Shown here: positions 1-8,400 of the stretch, in pieces | How positions within the stretch are numbered: position 1 is the first letter of the stretch | How the letters are laid out: every line of letters begins with the position of its first letter | NCBI GenBank assembly: GCA_964479045.1 | Contig: CAYZJI010000001.1 | Location: forward strand, 1 to 64,000 | Length of the DNA: 64,000 nucleotides | Source: 2-02-FULL-47-50 sp964479045 | GTDB lineage: Bacteria; Pseudomonadota; Gammaproteobacteria; Eutrophobiales; Eutrophobiaceae | Reading direction: 5' to 3' | Program-made: the position numbers and the translations under genes | The notes under the pieces: model-generated | The model's database searches: none | What the model saw: only the letters and a program-made list of their open reading frames with translations | Told to the model about the DNA's origin: nothing

Positions 1-2
1 CA

Positions 3-467
3 GACTTGATCCTTATTGCAATCGTGCAGTTTTGCTGTCTGGTGGCAGGATGCTGGATCGTTTATCAGGAACGGCCCCTGGCGGTTTTTTATGTGCATGA
101 CACTTTTTATACAGTGCCAATGAAATTTTTTACCCGTAACAGGATTGATCCGCAACAGGCATTGCGTCTGGACGACAAGGTGCCCGCCTGGATTTATATC
201 GATCTTCCCGAAGACAGGAAAGAAAGAATAGGCCTGCTGGTGGATCAGATTGCAAACGGGCCGTTGTATGCAGAACCCAATCGTTATCGTCCATTCAGGG
301 AGAACCTGGACAAGGTCATGGATAATGCCATGGATATATCCATCCTTAACAAAAAAATAACCGGTCAGCTCTCTGAAAACAGCGCGGTATTTCATTACAT
401 CGCCCGCTACACAGACGGCTTTATCGAACTTAACAAAAATACCGGTGAATATATTAACTTCTATTAA
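3..467 (+). CDS. TfpX/TfpZ-type pilin accessory protein, C-terminal part (5' end outside window)
   Basis: The frame is open from the first bases, so the gene starts before the window; the TTG at position 6 is not a credible start. What remains is about 154 residues: the end of a membrane segment rich in Ile, Val and Cys, then a soluble domain beginning with the stretch QERPLAVFYVHDTFYTV. A last transmembrane helix followed by 'RP-(V/L)-x-V-x-x-V-D-x-F' and a Trp/Leu/Pro-rich tail is the pattern of TfpX/TfpZ type IV pilin accessory proteins, inner-membrane factors that act on a cognate major pilin. The pilin gene would be expected upstream, outside the window. The family call comes from recognising this pattern only and could be wrong, because half of the protein is missing. 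Confidence 0.55.
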   Translation, partial: DLILIAIVQFCCLVAGCWIVYQERPLAVFYVHDTFYTVPMKFFTRNRIDPQQALRLDDKVPAWIYIDLPEDRKERIGLLVDQIANGPLYAEPNRYRPFRENLDKVMDNAMDISILNKKITGQLSENSAVFHYIARYTDGFIELNKNTGEYINFY

Positions 468-498
468 ACAGGGTTTTATATACTAACCTGTTGTTTTT
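467..498 (+). terminator. Weak intrinsic terminator after the pilin accessory gene
   Basis: A six-base stem (AACAGG at 467-472 with CCTGTT at 487-492) encloses a 14-base AT-rich loop and is followed by GTTTTT. The stem begins at the last base of the stop codon. It is short and has a long loop, so it is a weak candidate. Confidence 0.35.
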
Positions 499-601
499 AA
501 ATAAGAATGTGCGGGTCGCTAAACCGTATTTCGCCCATGAATTACATCGACATATCGTAAGTATCAACTAGAATAAACGCTGTGAAATTTAATGAAGAAT
601 C

Positions 602-871
602 ATGAGACCTGATTCCCTCATCCTGATGTTGATGGCCTTTGCCAACCGGCTCAGGTTCAAGCAACTGTTCCTGTTGATCCTCGCGCTGTTTGTGCTGGAT
701 CTCGTGGCACCGGATCCAATACCGATGATTGATGAAATCATCCTAGGCCTGCTTACGCTGCTGCTCGCCAGTTACAAGAAGGAACCTGTCAGCCAGGATC
801 AAAACAGGCAAGGAAATGTAATTGAGGGAGAAGTGATCAAGAAAGATGAAAATTCAGGATCCAGGACCTGA
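602..871 (+). CDS. DUF6116-type small membrane protein
   Basis: An 89-residue protein. Residues 10-30 and 45-58 form two hydrophobic stretches separated by a Pro/Asp-rich turn (APDPIPMIDEI), followed by a charged hydrophilic tail of about 30 residues. The order 'L-R-F-x-x-L-F-L-L, then D-L-x-x-PDPIP-x-x-DE, then a second helix' matches my memory of DUF6116 proteins of Gammaproteobacteria, whose function is unknown. It stands alone between the pilin accessory gene and the opposite-strand DUF2182 gene. The ATG at 602 is preceded by GAAGA, a weak ribosome binding site. The reading frame is confident; the family name is less so. Confidence 0.6.
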   Translation: MRPDSLILMLMAFANRLRFKQLFLLILALFVLDLVAPDPIPMIDEIILGLLTLLLASYKKEPVSQDQNRQGNVIEGEVIKKDENSGSRT

Positions 872-881
872 CCTGATTCAC

Positions 882-1664
882 TTACATCAACATCGAAAGA
901 AATAACAAGACACCGCTTGTAATCAACAGGTAGCCGGTAACAATTGAGACCACTTTTCCATGCGGCAATAATTTTTCTGCCAACACCAGCAGGGTCAGGA
1001 ACAGAATCCAGAGCAGGTTCATTACCCCGCCGACAAACAACAGCAACATCAGCAGCCAGCAACAACCCACGCAATACGCCCCGTGGATCAGTCCCATCTG
1101 TAATGCACCTGAAATCCCGCTTTGCATATGGCGGGCAATGAAATCAGCAGGTGACCGGCAGTTTTTCAAACAGGCAGATTTTAGCGGACTGAGTTGATAA
1201 AGGCCTGCGGCGATTAATAACGATGCCGTTAACCCGCGTTGGGTGAACACCATCTTCATTGAAACCCACTGGTTTTGTTCCATTGCCCATTGCAGGGCCA
1301 TTGCGATCAGCGAAAACACGGCCCAGCACACCAGGTATCCTGTAACAAACATCAGAACCAGCATTGCGATATTCGTGACCGGCGCATCTTTTTGTGCATG
1401 CCGGATCACGCGGCTGTAAAGCAGGATCATGGGCGTGGCACTCGGCACCATCATGGCAATCATCATGATCCACCACATCAGGAACACGATGGTCGCATAA
1501 CCCGGCGACCAATCCATCACATGATCCATCTCCATCATGTCCATGGACATACCGGCTCCCTGCAGCAAATACACCCAGGCAAGCCCCGCCATCAGGAACA
1601 GGCTGGTGTACACGATCCAGCGATCGTGCCGTAACAGGATTTCCAGCCGCGTATTTTCCACCAT
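882..1664 (-). CDS. DUF2182 integral membrane protein (putative metal-binding)
   Basis: A protein of about 260 residues with roughly six membrane helices. Between the first two helices lies a Met-, Asp- and His-rich loop (GMSMDMMEMDHVMD), and the next helix is again full of Met and Trp. DUF2182 proteins are annotated as predicted metal-binding membrane proteins, and the Met/His clusters fit a soft metal such as copper; this is inference. The gene follows the DUF1326 gene by 14 bases and is very probably co-transcribed with it, a pairing known from other proteobacteria. I prefer the ATG at 1664; a TTG at 1673 would add three residues. Neither has a clear ribosome binding site, so coupling to the upstream gene is likely. 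Confidence 0.8.
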   Translation of the reverse strand: MVENTRLEILLRHDRWIVYTSLFLMAGLAWVYLLQGAGMSMDMMEMDHVMDWSPGYATIVFLMWWIMMIAMMVPSATPMILLYSRVIRHAQKDAPVTNIAMLVLMFVTGYLVCWAVFSLIAMALQWAMEQNQWVSMKMVFTQRGLTASLLIAAGLYQLSPLKSACLKNCRSPADFIARHMQSGISGALQMGLIHGAYCVGCCWLLMLLLFVGGVMNLLWILFLTLLVLAEKLLPHGKVVSIVTGYLLITSGVLLFLSMLM

Positions 1665-1678
1665 ACCAAACAACCGGT

Positions 1679-2311
1679 TCAGGCGTGTACGACTCCGTGG
1701 TTATTCAAATGAATGTGGGCAAACTGGCCGTAGGTATTTTTCAGCTTGAGCGGAATATTCCCTTGCGTGGTACTGGAAGCACTGCCGATTTCCGCCAGCC
1801 GGTATTCAAATCCGTCCGGGATATCAATGCGTACCCGGTGCTCGTCACCGGTGACCGGATTCTTGATCGGTTCGCCCACCGTGTTGATCAAGCCCTGCAC
1901 CTTGATGTGTCCCCGGCGGGCATCGATATCCACGGCGAAATCGATGGGAGCAAAGATAGGATCAAATACTTTCTCATACGTCGCGGCAAAGACATTAAAT
2001 ATGGTCTTCCCCGGATCGGTGTCTTCGCCGGAAGCAATTTTCAGGATGGCCCCGCGCTGTGCGGCGCTGGCACGGGCATCCACGATGGGCTGACATTTCC
2101 CCTTACCCTCATGCACCGGCCCGGGCCACCACACGATAGAGGCTAAGCGGATACCGGAAAGATCCACATCACCATAATGCCCTTTATCAATCTGCATACA
2201 GACCACAGCTTCGCAACGCCCGTGCGTAGGCAAGTCATTAAACTGGCAGGGACAACCATAGGAACAATTACAATTGACCAGTTCCCGCGCCTGAATTTCC
2301 CAGGGAGTCAT
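1679..2311 (-). CDS. DUF1326 cysteine-rich protein
   Basis: A 210-residue soluble protein. It opens with a tight cysteine cluster, Cys14-x-Cys16-x3-Cys20-x-Cys22 (NCNCSYGCPCQF), followed by Cys33, Cys38 and Cys73. This N-terminal motif defines DUF1326, whose biochemical function is not established. The Cys arrangement could bind a metal ion, and the downstream DUF2182 gene encodes a Met/His-rich membrane partner, so a metal transfer or storage pair is a reasonable guess. No signal peptide is seen, so this protein should be cytoplasmic. It is the first gene of a two-gene operon transcribed leftwards from the intergenic region that holds the inverted repeat at 2348-2422. Confidence 0.82.
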   Translation of the reverse strand: MTPWEIQARELVNCNCSYGCPCQFNDLPTHGRCEAVVCMQIDKGHYGDVDLSGIRLASIVWWPGPVHEGKGKCQPIVDARASAAQRGAILKIASGEDTDPGKTIFNVFAATYEKVFDPIFAPIDFAVDIDARRGHIKVQGLINTVGEPIKNPVTGDEHRVRIDIPDGFEYRLAEIGSASSTTQGNIPLKLKNTYGQFAHIHLNNHGVVHA

Positions 2312-2347
2312 GAGGCACCGCCTGTTATTGTTGGTTTTGTCCTAATT

Positions 2348-2422
2348 TGTACAAGTTCAGACCTGATCTGACAGTTACCGGTATGATGGTTGTGACTGTC
2401 AGATCAGGTCTGAACTTCTACA
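2348..2422. repeat. 75-bp near-perfect inverted repeat
   Basis: Arms of 28 bases (2348-2375 and 2395-2422) pair with a single C-C mismatch, and the inner 23 bases match perfectly. The spacer is 19 bases. The arms begin TGTACAAGTT and end AACTTCTACA. A stem this long is beyond a normal terminator and has no T-run. It could be a miniature inverted-repeat element or the joined ends of a lost transposon. It separates the GC-richer DUF1326 gene from an AT-rich island and is followed by short AT repeats (about 2425-2455). No target duplication was recognised. Confidence 0.8.
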
Positions 2423-2463
2423 TATTAAATATTAATTATTAATTATTAATTATCAAAACGACC

Positions 2464-2991
2464 CTATTTCTTTTCTTCAGATTCATCCTGTTTTGAAGAA
2501 TCATTTATTACAACATTTTCTCGACGAGAATTTCCTCTTGTTTTAATGGCTTCAGAAATAGGCTCTAAATTTGTTGGTCCACAATATGATTTATCGTCAT
2601 AAATAAATTTTAACTTCTCTTCAGACAGAGTGGAAAGAAAGAAAAATAGATTATTGATAGATGCCTGTCTTGATTTCACTAATGAACGATCTATACCATT
2701 TTTATAAAATAAGTTTTTGATATCCCCAACCCTTGGCAAAAATATCTTTTCATCAAAATTAGAAGCTAGTTTTTTTAAGATGTCTTTTTTGCCGGGGGCT
2801 ATATCCATAGATGTGACAAGTTCAACAGCACTTTTGGCCTGTTTTTTTTGTTTATTTGCAATGATTGATTTTTCTCTACGATTATTAGTAATTGCTTCTG
2901 CATTATTTATCAGCATTTCAAGTCTGCGCTGCACTTCATCACGCCCAAGTCGCGATAGTAACTTTTGAAAAATTATTTCTATTTCAGACAT
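2464..2991 (-). CDS. Hypothetical basic protein encoded downstream of ParA
   Basis: A 175-residue protein I do not recognise. The N-terminal 60 residues look helical and are rich in Arg, Asn and Lys. The middle (about 75-140) alternates Lys-rich and Phe/Leu-rich stretches and contains FFFLSTLSEEKLKFIYDD. The last 20 residues are Ser/Asp/Glu/Lys-rich and probably disordered. The ATG is three bases after the parA stop, so the two genes form an operon, and the position suggests a partner of the ATPase in the way ParB-like adaptors are. No ParB nuclease fold, ribbon-helix-helix or helix-turn-helix is evident by eye. Base composition is much more AT-rich than the neighbours, which points to horizontal acquisition. 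Confidence 0.7.
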   Translation of the reverse strand: MSEIEIIFQKLLSRLGRDEVQRRLEMLINNAEAITNNRREKSIIANKQKKQAKSAVELVTSMDIAPGKKDILKKLASNFDEKIFLPRVGDIKNLFYKNGIDRSLVKSRQASINNLFFFLSTLSEEKLKFIYDDKSYCGPTNLEPISEAIKTRGNSRRENVVINDSSKQDESEEKK

Positions 2992-2994
2992 TAT

Positions 2995-3837
2995 TCAATT
3001 ATTTAAGTTTATCGATTCAAAAAATTCAGCAGCAAATATATTAAACCTTGGAGCATTGCCAGAATAACTATAGTCTCCACGCATCATTTTAGGAAATCCA
3101 CGTGAATGTGGAATTTCACTTTTAAAAATCTTCCATCCATTACTGTTTGCTTCAGTTCTTATATCTCTCAAAGCTCGCGTTTTCTCAGGCCCGCCATCAT
3201 TACCACCATGATAGAATGCATTATTTATTACCACACCCAAAATATTAATATCATGACCACGGTTTTTAGCACGGAATTGATTCACAGATTCTTGTAATAA
3301 CGGAAATCCTATGGTAGCAAAATATTCAGGTTTTACAGGAACCAATATTAAACCACTTGCATGGTATGCTGCTTGTGTTAAAACTGATTCTGTTGGTGCG
3401 CAATCTATAAAGATTACATCTTTATCATTAAAATTTTCTGATAAATACCGCGCAAGAATTTTCGTGTCTGGTTTTAATGAGCTTATTAGGTTATCTGAAA
3501 AATCAAATCTAGAAGGAATTAATTGAAGATTGTTTTCACTATCAATGTTCACTACAGCAGCATTAATATCTAACGATTGTGGTGATTTTTTATTATGCGA
3601 TGGTGGTTGATAACCATTGAACACTTCTACAATTGATGGATCTTTTTTATTTAAAAATCCTTGATAACGATTATGCATTAATGCTTGACTTAAATTAGCT
3701 TGTGGGTCTAAATCCACTACTAATACATCTAATCCAAGTTTGTAGGTAGCGTATCTGGCAAGTAACGCAGTTATAGTTGATTTACCAACCCCTCCTTTCA
3801 TATTAATCACTGCAATAGTAATTGGACTGCCATCCAT
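2995..3837 (-). CDS. ParA/MinD-family ATPase
   Basis: About 280 residues. The N-terminus carries the deviant Walker A motif KGGVGKST, followed by VLVVDLDPQANLS (switch I / Walker A') and VIFIDCAPT (Walker B). This defines a ParA-type ATPase, which dimerises with ATP and binds DNA non-specifically to position a plasmid, chromosome or protein cargo. The ATG at 3837 has a strong AAGGGGGG five bases upstream, so I prefer it to the GTG at 3843. Unlike housekeeping parA it is not followed by parB but by an unknown gene three bases downstream. The coding DNA is strikingly AT-rich compared with gltBD on one side and DUF1326 on the other. It is probably a remnant or cargo of a mobile element. Confidence 0.9.
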   Translation of the reverse strand: MDGSPITIAVINMKGGVGKSTITALLARYATYKLGLDVLVVDLDPQANLSQALMHNRYQGFLNKKDPSIVEVFNGYQPPSHNKKSPQSLDINAAVVNIDSENNLQLIPSRFDFSDNLISSLKPDTKILARYLSENFNDKDVIFIDCAPTESVLTQAAYHASGLILVPVKPEYFATIGFPLLQESVNQFRAKNRGHDINILGVVINNAFYHGGNDGGPEKTRALRDIRTEANSNGWKIFKSEIPHSRGFPKMMRGDYSYSGNAPRFNIFAAEFFESINLNN

Positions 3838-3893
3838 AGACACCCCCCTTAATCTAAAAATAATCCAAGTTTATTCGCTTAGACCTTCTGATT

Positions 3894-3911
3894 TTCAGTT
3901 TTTAAACTGAA
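3894..3911. promoter_or_regulatory. 18-bp palindrome upstream of parA
   Basis: TTCAGTTT-TT-AAACTGAA is a perfect palindrome with eight-base arms, about 55 bp upstream of the parA start. Palindromes in this position often serve as operators for ParA operons or as partner-binding sites. There is only one copy here, and no experimental parallel is claimed. Confidence 0.4.
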
Positions 3912-3976
3912 GATTGCATCACTTACTAATGCTATATCCAAAATCCATGTATTCCGGTTGAGTAATGACTAGTTTG

Positions 3977-5422
3977 TTAAACTAGACTGGGCAAGTCCGT
4001 TTCACCCATTAAGTACTTATCAACCCCTGCTGCTGCACTGCGGCCTTCTGAAATTGCCCAGACGATCAACGACTGGCCGCGTTGCATGTCGCCGGCGGTG
4101 AAGACACCGGGAACGTTGGTCATCCAGTTTTTGTCGCGGGCGACGTTGCCGCGGTCGGTGAGTTTGACGCCGAGCTGTTCCAGCATGCCTGGTTTTTCCG
4201 GGCCTACAAAGCCCATCGCCAGCAATACGAGTTCGCACGGCAGTATCTTTTCGCTGCCGGGAACGTCCTGAAATGTCATGCGGCCATCAACATTTTTCAA
4301 TTCCACATTGACGAGTTCCAGTGCTTTCACATTGCCATGGCCATCATCAATGAACCGCTTGGTGGAAACGGCATACACCCGCTCCACCCCTTCTTCATGG
4401 GCAGACGCGGTGCGGTAAATCTGCGGCCATTCCGGCCACGGATTGGTTGCCGCGCGGGTTTCCGGCGGTTTCGGCATGATTTCCAGTTGATGCACGGACA
4501 ATGCACCCTGCCGGTTGGCAGTACCGAGACAGTCGGCACCGGTATCGCCGCCGCCGATAATCACCACATGTTTGCCCTTGGCGCTGATGAACTGGTCATC
4601 GGCAATTTTGTCACCTTCACACACGCGGTTCTGCATGGGCAGATAGGTCATGGCCTGATGGATGCCCTTGAGTTCACGGCCGGGGATGTTGAGGTCGCGT
4701 GCCGCCGTGGCACCACCCGTTAATACCAGCGCATCAAAATTCTTTTTCAGGTCGTCGACGGAAACATTCACACCGACATGGCTGTTGGTCTTGAAGGTCA
4801 CGCCTTCCGTTTTCATTTGTTCGAGGCGGCGATCCAGCACGCGCTTTTCCATCTTGAACTCGGGGATGCCATAACGCAGTAATCCACCGATGCGATCATC
4901 ACGTTCGAATACAGTAACCTCATGCCCCGCGCGGCAGAGTTGTTGCGCGGCGGCAAGTCCGGCCGGCCCTGAACCGATGACGGCGACTTTCTTGCCGGTT
5001 TTCTTTTCTGCGATGAGTGGTTTGACCCAGCCGTTTTCCCAAGCCTTATCAATGATGGAAAGTTCGACTGCCTTGATCGTGACCGGATCATCATTGATGC
5101 CGAGCACGCAGGCGCCTTCACACGGGGCAGGACACAGCGTTCCGGTAAATTCCGGGAAGTTGTTGGTCGCATGCAAGCGCTCGATGGCTTCATGCCACTG
5201 ATCGCGATAAACCAGATCGTTCCAGTCCGGAATCAGGTTACCGAGCGGGCAACCCTGATGACAGAACGGAATACCACAATCCATACAGCGGGCGGCCTGT
5301 GTCTTTAACGGCGCCACCGGCCATGGTTGCATGACCTGATGCCAGTCTTTCAGGCGCTCCTTGACCGGACGGTACGGTTGTTTTTCGCGTTTGGCTTCGA
5401 GAAAACCGGTGGGCTTAGCCAT
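3977..5422 (-). CDS. gltD: Glutamate synthase (NADPH) small subunit
   Basis: 481 residues, the normal length. It feeds electrons from NADPH to the large subunit during conversion of glutamine plus 2-oxoglutarate to two glutamates. The N-terminal cysteine clusters (CMDCGIPFCHQGCP and CPAPCEGAC) ligate 4Fe-4S centres. Two dinucleotide-binding motifs follow: VIGSGPAGLAAA for FAD and VIIGGGDTGADC for NADPH. The start overlaps the gltB stop by eight bases and has GGAGG six bases upstream. A seven-base hairpin (3969-3985) covers the stop codon but has no T-run, so it is not a convincing terminator. It is the last gene of the gltB-gltD pair. Confidence 0.97.
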   Translation of the reverse strand: MAKPTGFLEAKREKQPYRPVKERLKDWHQVMQPWPVAPLKTQAARCMDCGIPFCHQGCPLGNLIPDWNDLVYRDQWHEAIERLHATNNFPEFTGTLCPAPCEGACVLGINDDPVTIKAVELSIIDKAWENGWVKPLIAEKKTGKKVAVIGSGPAGLAAAQQLCRAGHEVTVFERDDRIGGLLRYGIPEFKMEKRVLDRRLEQMKTEGVTFKTNSHVGVNVSVDDLKKNFDALVLTGGATAARDLNIPGRELKGIHQAMTYLPMQNRVCEGDKIADDQFISAKGKHVVIIGGGDTGADCLGTANRQGALSVHQLEIMPKPPETRAATNPWPEWPQIYRTASAHEEGVERVYAVSTKRFIDDGHGNVKALELVNVELKNVDGRMTFQDVPGSEKILPCELVLLAMGFVGPEKPGMLEQLGVKLTDRGNVARDKNWMTNVPGVFTAGDMQRGQSLIVWAISEGRSAAAGVDKYLMGETDLPSLV

Positions 5423-8400
5423 GAGCGGCCTCCATTACGGCAACATCTTCCGGTATGCCGGTTTCCCGTGCTTTCTTGATGGCCTGCAATACGCGTTTGT
5501 AATCTTTGGGCATGACTTTCACAAATTTGGGTTGATAACTGCGCCAGTTATCCAGAATCTTCCGGGCCACTGTGCTCTGGGTATATTGTTCGTGTTTGTT
5601 CAGCATCACCTTGATGGTTTCGATGTCCTCTTCGGCAAGGGTTTCGAGATCGACCATGTCGAGGTTGCAGCGGATTTTGAAATCGCTCTTTTCATCGAGC
5701 ACATAGGCAATACCACCGGACATGCCCGCAGCGAAGTTGCGGCCGGTCTTGCCGATGATGATGATGCGGCCGCCGGTCATGTATTCACAACCGTGATCGC
5801 CCACGCCTTCCACTACCGCCAAGGCGCCGCTGTTACGCACGGCAAAACGTTCACCGGCAATGCCACGGAAATAGGCTTCGCCTGCCGTGGCACCATAAAG
5901 TAATACGTTGCCGACCAGAATATTCTCTTCCGGCACAAAGCTGGAATGGCGTGGCGGATAGACAATGATCTTGCCGCCGGACAGCCCTTTGCCGAGATAG
6001 TCATTGGCATCGCCTTCGAGCGTCAACGTGACACCCTTGGGCAGGAATGCGCCGAAACTCATGCCGGCGGAACCGTTGAAATGCACACGGATGGTATCTT
6101 CCGGCAACCCTTCCGCACCGTAGCGCTTGGTGATGTTGTAACCGAGGATGGTACCGACGGTGCGATTGGTGTTCTTGACCGGCAGAATAATATTGACCGG
6201 CTTGCGCTTCTCCAGCGCCTCCTTGCACAACGGCACCAGCGTGGTGACGTCTAGTGATTTTTCCAGACCATGATCCTGCTTGCGGGTGCAATGAATACCC
6301 ACGCCTTTTTCCGCCTGCGGTTTGTAGAGGATCTTCGAGAAATCGAGGCCCTTGGCTTTCCAGTGTTCGACCGCTTTTTTCACATCAATGCGATCCACCT
6401 GGCCAATCATTTCTTCCATGGTACGGAAACCGAGTTGTGCCATGTATTCGCGTACTTCTTCGGCAATATAACGGAAAAAGTTTTCAACAAATTCCGGTTT
6501 GCCGTTGAATTTCTTGCGCAGTTCCGGGTTCTGCGTGGCGACACCGACCGGACAGGTGTTGAGATGACACACGCGCATCATGATGCAACCCATCACCACC
6601 AGCGGCGCCGTGGAGAAACCAAATTCTTCTGCGCCGAGCAGTGCGGCGATCACAACATCGCGGCCGGTTTTCAACTGGCCATCCGTCTGTACCACAATGC
6701 GATCACGCAGCTTGTTCATAACCAGCACCTGCTGGGTTTCGGCAAGGCCGAGTTCCCACGGCAGACCCGCATGTTTCAGCGAGCTTAACGGTGAAGCACC
6801 GGTGCCGCCGTCGTAACCGGAGATCAGCACCACATCGGAATGGGCTTTCGCCACACCCGCGGCTACCGTGCCCACACCCACTTCCGCGACGAGTTTTACA
6901 TGCACGCGCGCTTCGGGATTTGAATTTTTCAGATCGTGGATGAGCTGTGCCAGATCTTCGATGGAATAAATATCATGATGCGGCGGCGGTGAAATTAATC
7001 CCACGCCGGCCGTGGAATGACGCACCTTGGCGATCCACGGATAGACCTTGTTACCCGGCAACTGACCGCCCTCGCCCGGTTTTGCACCCTGCGCCATCTT
7101 GATTTGCAGATCATCGGCATTGACCAGATATTCGCTGGTGACACCAAAGCGGCCGGACGCCACCTGTTTGATGGCACTGCGGCGCAGATCGCCGTTGGCA
7201 TCCGGTTTGAAACGCGCCGAATCTTCGCCCCCTTCACCGGTATTCGACTTGCCGCCGATACGGTTCATGGCAATTGCCAGTGTTTCATGTGCTTCACTGC
7301 TGATGGAACCATAGGACATGGCGCCGGTGGAGAAGCGCTTCATGATCTTTTCAATCGGCTCGACCTGATCCAGCGGGATCGGCTCTTTTGCAGTCTTGAA
7401 TTCAAACAATCCACGCAAAGTGGCGAGATGTTCACTCTGATCATTCACCAGACTGGTGTATTCCTTGAATATCTTGTACTGGCCGGAACGGGTGGCGTGC
7501 TGCAGCTTGAAAACGGTTTGCGGATTGAAGAGATGATATTCACCATCACGCCGCCATTGATATTCGCCGCCCCACTCGAGTTCCGGATCCTGCACCTGAC
7601 GTTCCGGGAAACCCTTGTGATGCCGCAGGGCGATTTCCTCGGCAACCACATCAAGGCCGATACCGCCGATGCGGGAAGCCGTCCAGGTAAAATATTTATC
7701 GATGAATTCCTTGTTGAGTCCGATGGCTTCGAAAATCTGCGCGCCGCGATAGGACTGCACAGTGGAGATGCCCATCTTGGACATGGTTTTGATCAGGCCC
7801 TTGTTGACGGCCTTGATGAAATTCTTGACCGCTTTTTCATACGGCATGTCCGGCACATGGCCCTTGCCGATCAATTCACCAATGGATTCAAAAGCGAGAT
7901 ACGGATTGATGGCACCGGCGCCGTAACCGATGAGCAATGCAAAATGATGCACTTCGCGCGGCTCGCCGGATTCGATGACGAGACCGACCTTGGTACGCTG
8001 ACCATTGCGAATCAGGTGATGATGCACACCGGCTGTGGCCAGCAATGCGGGAATGGCCGCTAGCTTTGCATCAATGCCCCGATCCGACAGGATGATGTAG
8101 GTGTAACCTTCAGCAATGGCGGCATCGACTTCCGTGTACACTTTTTCCAGTGCCTGATCGAGACCTGCACCGCCCTGTGCGACCGGATAGAGAATCGATA
8201 CTACCTTGGTGCGGAAGCCCGGCAGTTTCATGTCGCGGATGCGTGCCAATTCTTCATTGGTCAAAATCGGTGAATCGAGTTTTACCTGACGGCAGCTTTC
8301 CGGCGCGGGCTTCAACAGATTGCCTTCCGGCCCGATGGTGGTCGCAACCTGCGTCACCAGTTCTTCACGGATACCATCCAGCGGCGGATTGGTGACCTGC

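Noticed and set aside
2348..2422. Inverted repeat considered as an intrinsic terminator
   Set aside because: The arms are 28 bases, the spacer is long and neither side has a T-run.
4082..4723. A 213-residue open frame antisense to gltD
   Set aside because: Same reason: shadow of a conserved gene, no ribosome binding site or family features.
7017..8063. A 348-residue open frame on the plus strand inside gltB
   Set aside because: It is antisense to a fully conserved glutamate synthase gene; long antisense frames are expected in GC-rich conserved genes. No domain is recognisable.
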